Source of the DNA: Ziziphus jujuba
Taxonomy: Eukaryota > Streptophyta > Magnoliopsida > Rosales > Rhamnaceae
Length of the DNA: 64,000 nt
Reading direction: 5' to 3'
NCBI RefSeq assembly: GCF_031755915.1
Contig: NC_083383.1
Location: forward strand, 17,597,001 to 17,661,000
Shown here piece by piece: positions 1 to 9,794 of the stretch (positions are counted from its first letter, which is position 1; each line of letters starts with the position of its first letter). The notes beneath the pieces were generated by a model. The model did not search any database and was not told the DNA's origin. It was given only the letters and a program-made list of their open reading frames with translations. A program made the position numbers and the translations under genes.

Positions 1-615
1 GTCAATATTAATACAAAGGCCAACAAAGTATGTCCTTATTAAAAAAACCAAAAAAATTACTGTATTTGTTAAATGAGACTGGATTAGATTGAACTCCATT
101 ATTTTAAGATACTCTAATATATTTTAGCACATGAGTAGTGAAATTTCCCTTTAATTTAATTTGTCCCTTACTTGGTACCGAAATACTAGGATGATGAATG
201 GATGATCATGTGGAGAAGGCAAAAACAAAAATAAAAATAAAAAAACAAACAAAAAAAAAATGGAGAAAGAAATTTGATAAATTAATTGATTTATAACATT
301 TTGATATGTAGATTTTGTCTACTATTAAATTTTTGTAGTTTTGTTTACTAAAGGGATTGAAAAAGGAGAATTAAAGTGGAAAAAAGAATGTACACGTTAG
401 TAGTATATATTGGTAATTTGGTCACGGTCATGCATGGAAGCATTTCCCAATGAGAGAATCGAATAAGTCCCCTCCTTTCTTTTTGCTTTTTCACATTTTG
501 CTACAGCCTTCTTTACCATTCCCCAAGAAAAATGGTGTGGTGTGTATTCTTGAAAGTTTTTAATTTCCATCCATTGACTCTTTTCTTTTCTTGTTTATTT
601 TTTAGTTTTTATCTC

Positions 616-667
<52 letters not shown>

Positions 668-2368
668 CAAAATGAAAAACATGAGGATGAGAATGAGGGA
701 AAAAAGAAAATGACAGTGAAAAAGCCATAGCAGTAGTGAAGAAAAGAAAAAGAAAAGATGGTCAAAATTTGAACCTCGAAGACTCCTCTTCCATCATCAT
801 CAGCTTCGACTATCTTTATCGAAACTCTACCATTTTCTTTCATTTTGAAATTCTGAATACCCACATTTATCCAATATCATTGTTTTTTTCTTTTCTTTTT
901 TTTTCTGTTTTTTTTTTTCTCCCTGTTAAACAATTACTACTTCTCTGTACTTCATTTCAAGAACGTATAGTGTGCCAAAGTAGTAAAATAATTAAAGAAA
1001 TCAACGATCAAAAGAGATGTTAATTATATTTGAGGTTATCACATGCAATTTTCTTCCAAAAAAAAAAAAAAATCTTTTTTTAATTAATTGGCATTGGTAA
1101 TAATTAATATGTTAATTTAATCATTCAATACTTACTAGGGAAATAAATAAACACACAGATAATTTAATTACAAGAAATATGAAAACTATAAACCATATAA
1201 TATAAATTGGTTTTCTAATATGGTGGCCCCTTATTAAGTCCAATAATAGCCATTAAATCTAAAATTAAAATTTATATACATGTTGAAAATTAATAGTTGG
1301 TTATGTAAAAACACTTTTGACTTGCAAAGAAAAAAAAAAAAAAAAAGGTTCCAAGTACAAAGAATATTCAAAACTGGAAAGCAACCACCATTTTTCTTAG
1401 TATAGTGACCCTTTGTTTGTGGGGTTCTCAAATTACTGAAAGCAGACATGACCACACCTTAATTATATATTTAGAGATAAGAATAAGAAGCGGGTCTTTC
1501 TAAGACGTTTTATTTTTTTATGCAACAGGAATATTCATTTCGTCCTGTGAGATTGAGGAAATGGAAATTTCTTTTCCTTCTGATACAATCTCTGTAGACT
1601 CCATGCATAAGAGAACCAAAGGTTTTGAAAGGACAAGGTTTTTTATTAACAATTGAATGGTCAAAAGTATATCTTGTACGATATATATTCTTGGGTTACA
1701 ATAATTAGAAGATGTTGTTTGGGGTGTGCTGTGTTTACAGGTTACAATGCATGCTAATTTACTTTTTATGTGGGGACATGGGGGCAGAACTCAGCTATAG
1801 CTTAAATAACAAAGGTTACAAAGTAGACGGGTTCTCATTCAATTGATTTGACTTAGGACCTAGTGGTATTTTCAAATGATCATTGTTATGTGGGCAACCT
1901 TCAAAAAATTTATTCCACTGGTTTAGTTAATTATGCCTATTATTACCAAAAAATGGATGTAGTATCCATTTTAATCTATACACAAATCTATAAGGAATTT
2001 ATGACCCAATTTTTCTCTTTTAAACACAATTCCACAATTAAGTATTCAAATTTATAGTGTATTAATCGGTTTTCTTCATTGTAATTTTTACAAATTATGT
2101 AGTTCATAAAGAATAAATCTCTTGAGATTTGATCAATTAATCCTTCTGATCAACCGTTGACAACCACCATATCCGAATACGACAAAACCCTTGATTACTA
2201 TATTTCCCAACTCCCTAATTTATGGTATGTCCAAAAAAAAACTTGGATGGAATAACTTTTAATAAATTAATTTTCATTCTATTAATTCTGTTAAAGATGA
2301 TCGAATGTATAGGAGTGAAAACAAATAATAAATAAATGTTTTTATTCTATTCTAAAAGAAAGACAATA
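1..2368. other. Intergenic DNA, no supported gene
   Basis: A+T-rich DNA with many homopolymer A and T runs, poly-T blocks near 885-920 and a (GA)n tract at 618-665. Short open frames exist on both strands, but they are low-complexity, lack ATG starts in good context and show no recognisable domain. I see no tRNA or rRNA. It could include distal promoter sequence of a gene lying left of the window, but nothing here proves that. Confidence 0.6.
618..665. repeat. (GA)n microsatellite
   Basis: Uninterrupted GA dinucleotide run of about 48 bp, preceded by a pyrimidine-rich stretch. GA/CT tracts are common in plant 5'-UTRs and promoters, but no adjacent coding exon is visible. Confidence 0.95.
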
Positions 2369-2569
2369 ATGCTATATGTACCAAAATCTTTACAAAAAAT
2401 ATTTATCAAATGATATATGCTAATGTATTATTAATTGACATATTTGTATGAATAAATCAATCATTAAATGGATAAGTGGATAAAAAATATACACCAATTA
2501 AATATTATCATATTATTTATCATATTATTTGATAAATAAATTTAATAAATATTTTAACAAATCTAGCAT
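2369..2569. mobile_element. MITE-like palindromic element
   Basis: The left end reads ATGCTATATGTACCAAAATC and the right end, read in reverse, gives ATGCTAGATTTGTTAAAATA. Imperfect inversion continues inward through the ATTTATCAAA and TTTGATAAAT blocks. The element is about 200 bp, A+T-rich and non-coding. A similar palindromic block with ATAAATTTGATAAATATTTT lies near 42220-42240, suggesting a dispersed family. I could not settle a target duplication, so the superfamily is open. Confidence 0.4.
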
Positions 2570-2753
2570 TTTTAGAAAGAAAGAATAAGATAACAGCAAA
2601 ATAATTATACACCGTTTGTTTTGATTGATCATTCTTAGAATTAGTTTCAAGTGGACAGAATTTTCTCATACAATCTCAAATTCCATTACCAAAATCAAAC
2701 ATAATAAAGGAAATTTTGGCTGAAAGTTGTCATTGTCCTTTAGTTAGAAAAAT

Positions 2754-3332
2754 TAGAAGAGTAAATTGCATTTTAATACCTTCAATTTCAAAGTTTTGCA
2801 ATTTTGTTCTTTTAACATTTATATTTATCAATTTAAACCCTCAAGTTTTTAGTGTGTTGCAATTTGGGCCTTTTAATTTTGATTAACTGGAGTTAATAGT
2901 TATTTCACACAATAAATATTAAACTGTATTAAATTTCAAATTAACCATAAATTACGAAAGTACAAAATTTTCAAACTAATATTAAAAAGCTGCAATTTTT
3001 GTACATTTTAGTTTAAAATCTGATAGAATTTAATACCAAGCAAGTAATCTACATCAACTTAAAAAAATAAAATAAAAAATAAAGGATATTAAAGTGTAAA
3101 ATTTTAAAAATAATTATAATATATATTTTGCATTATAGTACTTTCTAATTTGAAAATTACTAAAGTTTAATATTAATCATATAACATAACCATTAAATTC
3201 AACAATTAAAAGTTAAAAAAACTCAAAATACAACAAATTGAAAACTGGAAGGCCAAAATTGTTGAGTTAAAGTATTGAGGTTAAAGTGTAGAATTCTAAA
3301 AATTAAGAATACCAAAGTACAATTAACTCATA
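2754..3332. mobile_element. Mutator-like MITE with 10-bp target duplication
   Basis: A non-coding 579-bp element flanked by an identical 10-bp repeat TTAGAAAAAT (2744-2753 and 3333-3342). The left end contains GAGTAAATTGCATTTTAATA and the right end, reversed, contains GAGTTAATTGTACTTTGGTA. Degenerate inverted similarity extends well over 100 bp inward, including 'TTGGGCCTTTTAATT' against 'TTGGCCTTCCAGTT'. Long inverted ends with a 9-11 bp duplication are the hallmark of Mutator-like elements. No transposase frame remains, so it would be non-autonomous. Confidence 0.6.
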
Positions 3333-3938
3333 TTAGAAAAATATTATGAAATAAAAATTCCACAAAATGAATGCACTCCTTTTGGGCATATATGTTAAAT
3401 CAGGAAAAAAAAAAAAAAAAGATTCAACCATGGGGCATAAAAACAGAATGCATTTTTTCTATTTTTGAAAATTACAACAATACTAATTTAAAAAGGATGG
3501 GGTATATATTGAACCCACAGCCTTATAAACATGTGTAGGGCATACAATTGGGCAAATCTTATTTGACAAATTAGAATACATTTAATGGATGATACATATG
3601 AAAGACATTAATGGAAATTTAATGGAAAGTTTAAATATTGCATTTATTTATTCATTTTGCCACCATAGGAAACCTATATTTATATAAATAAATAAATAAA
3701 TAAATAAACCACTATTACGAATTAGAGGCTTACAGAATTAATATATATATATATATATATATATTTGTCTGCATCCAACTTTCCAATTTTCTTTAATCTC
3801 GTATTCCAATTTTATTTGTTATTTTATATTTTTAAGATCCCATTGTTCAAGGAAGCAAAGTGAAGAATATCAAAAAGAACTACCACCTAAGCCTCTACTG
3901 GCTACCTCAATCCACCCGATTCTCGAGATCTAAACAAG

Positions 3939-3946
3939 TATAAAAG
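3939..3946 (+). promoter_or_regulatory. TATA box of the RanBP2 zinc-finger gene
   Basis: TATAAAAG lies 315 bp upstream of the ATG at 4254. A start site about 30 bp downstream (around 3970-3980) would give a 5' leader of about 95-105 nt before the proposed leader intron. It is the best TATA match in the 300 bp before the gene. The transcription start itself is not visible in sequence. Confidence 0.45.
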
Positions 3947-4072
3947 TGACCCAAACTCCATGCCATAATCACAATTGCCGATACAATTTCTTCAAATTCC
4001 TCTGACCTTCTTCGAGCTTAGGCCTTCTTATTACATACAATTTTTTTTGTTCCAACACCCAATTTCCTCAAG

Positions 4073-4253
4073 GTGACAAGGCCTTTTATGGTTTCACTTT
4101 TTCTCATATTGTTAGGCTTCCAAATAATTTTCATATTCCATATCTATAATTTTTTCTCTGTATATAAAATGTATATTTGTATGTATGTATGTAGGTAGGT
4201 ATTCATAAGTATATTTTACTAACATCTTTAATCCCTTCTGAGTGGAATATCAG
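4073..4253 (+). other. Probable 5'-UTR intron
   Basis: The donor CCTCAAG|GTGACA at 4073 and the acceptor GGAATATCAG| ending at 4253 bracket a T-rich 181-bp segment. The acceptor falls exactly before the start codon, so the ATG would be the first codon of the next exon. Leader introns are frequent in plant genes of this type. It needs a cDNA read to confirm. Confidence 0.45.
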
Positions 4254-5031
4254 ATGAGTAGGCCAGGAGACTGGAATTGTAGGGCATGCAACCATTTGAA
4301 CTTCCAAAGAAGGGACTCATGCCAGAGGTGTGGGGAGCCAAGACCAGGTGAGAGAGGTGAGTATGGAGGTGGTTATGGAGGGCGGAGTAGTGGCTCGTTC
4401 GGATTCACCACCGGACCGGACGTCCGTCCAGGTGACTGGTACTGCACCTTTGGAAACTGTGGCGCCCATAACTTCGCCAGCCGCTCGAGTTGTTTCAAGT
4501 GCGGTGCTTCAAAGGACGAATCACCAAGTAGCTTTGAAGGTGACATTACTAGAATGAGGGGCTATGGTTATGGCGGCGGCAGCTCCAGTCGCTCTAGTTG
4601 GAAGTCAGGCGACTGGATTTGCACCAGGTTAATTCATTTTGCTGCCTCCCTATAACGATAATGATTAATATTAATCTTTCCAGTAAAATAAATTAATGAT
4701 ATATATATATATATATATATATGTAAGTAAATTTGAGTTCTTTAATTAGGGATGAGTGAAACTAGAAAAAGTTTGTTGGAGCATGGGGATGCATATATGT
4801 TTATCATTTTTCAAGTAACAGAACTTCTTAATTAGTTTATATATATTTAGTTTATTTACATACACACATATGTATATATATTTAAATATGTTTTTCAACA
4901 AGAGGTAGTATTAATAAGCAAAAAGCTAAAAATTGGACAGATCCGGGTGCAATGAGCACAACTTCGCCAGTAGGGTGGAGTGCTTCAGATGCAATGCTCC
5001 AAGGGACTCCGGTGGCAAGTCTCCATATTAG
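4254..5031 (+). CDS. RanBP2-type zinc finger protein, three fingers
   Basis: Two coding exons, 4254-4627 and 4941-5031, join in frame (374 + 91 nt) to 154 codons plus TAG. The donor is ACCAG|GTTAAT and the acceptor TTGGACAG|ATCC; the split codon becomes arginine. The protein opens MSRPGDWNC, which fixes the start at 4254 rather than at the in-frame GTG 12 nt upstream. Three RanBP2/NZF fingers are visible: residues about 4-27 (C-x2-C, then C-x2-C), about 63-90 (C-x4-C form) and about 121-148 (C-x4-C form). Each opens GDW and has the Asn-Phe core 'HNF' or 'LNF'. Gly/Ser/Tyr-rich linkers separate them. The intron cuts finger 3. Fingers of this class bind single-stranded RNA or ubiquitin, so a small RNA-binding protein is likely. 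The family has Arabidopsis members that begin almost identically. Ligand and localisation are inferred, not shown. Confidence 0.88.
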
Positions 5032-5056
5032 TGCACCGTAGATTTTCCATTTTTGG

Positions 5057-5093
5057 GTGAGTTTATGTACAGATTATTGTTATATGTGTTATA

Positions 5094-5125
<32 letters not shown>

Positions 5126-5279
5126 TTATACAACTATGCTACAGTCCTGTAATGCCTTTCTGTTACTGGTAATAGAACACAAACACCCATCAAAAGTGGA
5201 TGACCTCGGCCAGTGTATATATATATATATATATATATATTGACAATCTCATTATAATTTTGTTGATATGTTTTTGCAG
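5057..5279 (+). other. Probable 3'-UTR intron
   Basis: A strong donor TTTTGG|GTGAGT at 5057 and an acceptor TTTTTGCAG| ending at 5279 enclose 223 bp that include two (TA)n tracts. The upstream exon edge is only 25 nt after the stop codon. That is too near to be expected to trigger nonsense-mediated decay by the usual 50-nt rule. Downstream exon sequence runs at least to about 5420 and carries no coding continuation. Confidence 0.5.
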
Positions 5280-5547
5280 GAACTTGCTGTTCCATGAAGA
5301 AGCAAGAATTGCAAGACATTCTCTTATTATGTTCCAAGCCACTCCTTTTAGCACCCCGCCCTATTCTTCTTTTTCGTTTCTCCAGTTTACTAAATATGTA
5401 TCTCCTTTATTCTGCTGCTGAGCTTTAATAGATCAATCATGTCTCGAAGACTTGTTCAAAAAGCTAACTCAGTTGCATTTTGTGAAATTTTCTTATATAG
5501 CATGACTAAAAGCATGGTGTGCTACAATTTATTATATATCTACAATA

Positions 5548-5590
<43 letters not shown>

Positions 5591-5649
5591 CATATATTAT
5601 TTTATCCTTAATTTTGTTTTAGATGGATTTGTAGCCTCATTTTTCTCTA

Positions 5650-6147
5650 CTTAATTTCGAAAGTAAATTTAGTCTTCTTTTTGACAGATAATATTACATA
5701 CCGAGAGATTCCTACCTAGTTAGGTAGGGAACAAAAAAATAAAAATAAAAAATAAAAATAAAAACAAAAATAAAAACGAAAACGAAAAACGGAAATATCA
5801 TAATACATATATATGTGCTCTCTTTGTCTCCCTCCCTCTCCTTTGAGAATCAAGACTGCTTTTTCTGCGGGAGTGGTCCAAGGAATATTTTACCTATAAC
5901 TACAAAATCAGCATTAATTCCCATAGCTCTAAAGCAATCAAAGGAGCTTATCATGGACCACATTGAATCTTTTGGTTAAAACAAGAAAGGGAACCTTGTA
6001 GATATTATATGCATTTAGACCTAATAACTTTTTAGATCTTATTGGACTACACACATTTGCGAGAGCATGTGTAAGTGATACCTCCTACCTATAACATATA
6101 TAGTATGAAAAGGTAACTGAAAAATCATCATGAAACATTTGAATTGG

Positions 6148-6185
<38 letters not shown>

Positions 6186-6609
6186 CAATTAGACTCATAT
6201 CAAATAGATTTGATAATTTTACCATTAGAATTTCCTTATCAACTTTTAGATTGTTTTAAATACTGAAATTTAAAAATAATTGTTTTTTGTATCCATATTA
6301 GGCCACTAATTGATTTTAAAATTTCAGTTTTGAAATGGTCTAATGACGGATAAACAAGGAGTTAATGCTATCCGTTTACTCAACCTGATGTGAGATATAT
6401 TTATATATATATATATATATCTATATATATATATATATAATTATCATATCAAGAGATATTCTAATCGCATATAATGTATATTGGCGAAAAAGGTTTGAGT
6501 AACATCTCTTGGTTGGAAGAGACTGCATGTAATTAGGACTATACAAATATATATACCTAAACGTATACTAACATAGAAATAAGACTTCAGATTCGAAGCT
6601 TCTAATGGA

Positions 6610-6654
<45 letters not shown>

Positions 6655-7526
6655 GTTGACTTTGCTAAAGACAAATGCCAAAAGTAATTTAACTCAATTA
6701 ACGAAGGAAATTTTCATTTAGACCCTTTAATTTATACTTAGACCCCACAGCTTTGGAGAAGCATCACTAACCTCCCTTTACTTATCTATATATATCAAAG
6801 CGCGTCTATTTATTAGTTATTAACAGTTACTTTTAACAATTTAAAATCAAAATTGTATTATTACAATATTATTCAGTCATAAAATACTAATTTTTAACCT
6901 TTTTTTGGCTTTTTCAACTACTAAAATTGAATGGTGGAAACTAACAGACAGACATATTTTGATAGATATAAAAAACTAAAGCAAAGTTAATGATAATTCT
7001 CCAAAAACATGGAATCTAAGTGTAATTGTGGCAAAACTAATGTGGTTTAAATTGCCCCATTAATATTTTTACTTCCTCCAAAATAAGATTTAGAAATAAT
7101 AAGAATACTAGTATTGTTGCACCCTGAATTATATCGAGTCTTGTGCATTGCACTCTAAACAATTTTTTTGGCATTTTGCACCCTAAACTATGCTAATGGT
7201 TGCAGTATTGTATTTATTTATTTTTTTTTTTTTTGTTCTATAAAAATAGTTAATAGACCTAGGATGTGCATTGCATGTGAGACTAAAGATGGGTAATTGG
7301 TGTTGTTTTATCATTTTTTGTTTGTTTCTTTCTTAATTACCTGCCCACAATGTCAATCTATACTCCAAAGTCATCAATCACTTCAACAAGATCATCAATA
7401 GCCGGCCAGTGCTACACAAAGCCAAAACAAACCCAAATTGTTGAAGAAATTTAGGTTTTGGTAAAATTTAGGTAAATATATATATATATATAGATATATA
7501 AATTTCTTTTTAAAGTGTCAAAGGTG
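5650..7526. other. Intergenic DNA with low-complexity tracts
   Basis: After the zinc-finger gene this stretch holds an A-rich block (5728-5790, 'AAATAAAAATAAAAAC' type), several (TA)n tracts and possible half-MITE sequence near 7110-7210, where GTTGCACCCTGAATTAT and TTTTGCACCCTAAACTAT recur. No supported coding region, tRNA or rRNA is seen. Confidence 0.5.
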
Positions 7527-9794
7527 CATATGTAACACCTCGTCCCGAACCATGTAGAAAATTTTGCACGTTGACCGAGGTTGGCCATTGACTTTGACTT
7601 TGACCGTTGACCAAAGGGGTCAAAAGTTGACTTTTTGACCCGGTTGGAATTCTAGGTTTACTGAGGTACCGTTACGGAGTACACGTTGGCACGAGTTTGT
7701 AAACTAGTAGCACGTTGCAAACGGAGCTACGGTTTGAAAGTTATGAGCAAAACAAGTTGAGGTCCAAACTGTCCAAGGGGTGCCCGAGTTGACTTTTTAT
7801 TCATGCAAGGTTGAGCTTTGACTCATGCATGGTTGTGAAGTGCTCGTCGATACGAGTCTGTAGACTAGCGGCACGTCCGATTTGGACATGTGGTTTGAAA
7901 GTTATGGACATGTAGAGTTTTTCAAACACCGTATTATTTTAATATTATTTTTAAACGCGTAACGATGTGCCACGTGTGACTTAGTGAAGGTGACCATGTG
8001 TCACCATGTTGAGAAGCCACATGTCAACCATGTGTAAAATCAAATTATTTTTATTATTATTTTAAATAATAATATTATTATTTAATTATTTAATTATTTT
8101 TATTTTCCTTTTTCTTTTTCTTTTTCTTTTCCTTTTTCTTTTCTTTTTCTTTTGCTTTTCTTTTCCCCACGTGGGAAAACACCCTCCCCTTTTCCTTTTC
8201 CTTTCCTTCCCTTCTTCTTCCCTGAGCCCGACAGAGACAAAAAGAAACACGCACAGACTGTTCCCTCTCTCTCTCCTTTGACTCTCTCCCTCTCTCTCTT
8301 TGACCTGTGTTTTGGCCGGATTTCAGTCGCCGGAATGCCACACGCGCCGGCCACCAGTGTAGCCCATCTCCTCGCGACCTCAGCCACCAAATTTCCCGGC
8401 CAGTCGCCGCCGGACGCGCCCAGATCGGGCAGGTGAAGCCGGCGGCGGCCGGTTACGTTTTTCAGGCGATTCTCGCAGTTTCTGACCAACCCATCCCGAC
8501 CCATACCCATATTCCACCATTTTTGACCCCTCTGAGTCCATTTCCAGGGTTAGATTGTCCAAAATCCCCACCATTTGAGAGATCCCTCAAGTTTAAATCC
8601 GGCCGAAGCTTTCCGGCCAAATTCCGACCACCTCCAGCAGAATTGGGTCGATGGAGATCGGATTTGTAATCCTCGTCGCTCAAGCTTCGATTCGGTATAT
8701 TATTCGACTATTTTGGTTAACATTTGTGTTTGACCCCCCGGGTACCGGGTATTATTTATCCGATTAAAATATTAATTTATTTGACTATGTGTGAATTTTG
8801 TTCTAGGAGCACCGGTAAGTTGTGGAATTGATCTCATGGTGGATCATGGTTTAATTGCGTGCTCCAGGTGAGTGACCCACCTTTGAAAATGTTTTTGGAG
8901 TAATTGATTATATTTATGTGGTGTTAAATTGATATCTGTAATTTGTGCTCATGTGGCGTATTTTAAATACAATCGAGAAAAATATTATTTTATATATATA
9001 TTTACCCATTGGTGCTAAACGGAAATTTGGGGTCATTAAGAAATTCCCGATTATTATTTTATGGTGATTAAATGGTATTTATTACACATGAGCAAGTATT
9101 TTCAGTAATTGATTGTGTTTGGATTTTATATTGTTTTCGGGCATAATTGGGTTAAATATTTTATGAAAATATTTGTTTAAGTTGGTGGTTTAATTTTATA
9201 AATTATGCCCTCGGTATTTCAATTGTTGAATCTCGTATTACAAGAAAAGGTATGGTTTTATTTGTTATCGAAGTTTTCGTACCGGTTTATTAAATAAAAA
9301 TATGTGGGATGGTAAGTGTGAAAATTTGGTATATTTTCTACGGTAATTTTGGAAAACGGTACGGTTGGTTTAATAATTATTTTAGACGCATTCACACAGT
9401 ATTGGTGTTCTGGTATATGTATATGTGGTTCAGCGCGTAAGTATTATTATTTCACCCGTGAGTTGCCATTGGACCGTGGGCAGGCAAGTTTGTTATTGCG
9501 CACAGCCGCCCCCCTCCTTGGCCGGGATGATGGTTTCAACAGCGGTACTATCGGGATGCTGAAGTGCCGTTTGCAAGTTTCTCTCTTTAATCCCCCCGCC
9601 AGTCGGTGCTCAGGACGCTGGGTATCGGAGGGCATCATTGGTATATGGTGTGGTGCGTCAAGTCAGGTGTAATTGTCAAGTGTAATTTTCAAATAAAGTT
9701 TCAAACCCCAAAGAGTACAAAATTATTTATTATAATTTATTGCAGTTTATTTATATTTGGGGTATTTATTTATTTATTTTTTGTCTATATTATT

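Larger units (their letters stand above)
3740..6647. repeat. Cluster of (TA)n microsatellites around the zinc-finger gene
   Basis: Separate near-pure TA tracts lie at about 3740-3764, 4699-4722, 5094-5129, 5215-5240, 5550-5594, 6154-6179, 6397-6440 and 6619-6647. Another lies at about 7477-7500. Four fall within the transcribed region, in the coding intron, the 3'-UTR intron and the 3' region. Each is roughly 20-45 bp. They are likely highly length-variable. Confidence 0.9.

Noticed and set aside
736..1023. 95-codon plus-strand frame near the (GA)n tract
   Set aside because: It does not start at ATG, is Phe/Ser-rich from T runs, and has no motif or splice context.
8090..8683. Several overlapping frames on both strands, Lys/Glu-rich or Pro/Arg-rich
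   Set aside because: They reflect the CT-rich tract and adjacent G+C-rich part of LTR unit A; there is no start or domain evidence.
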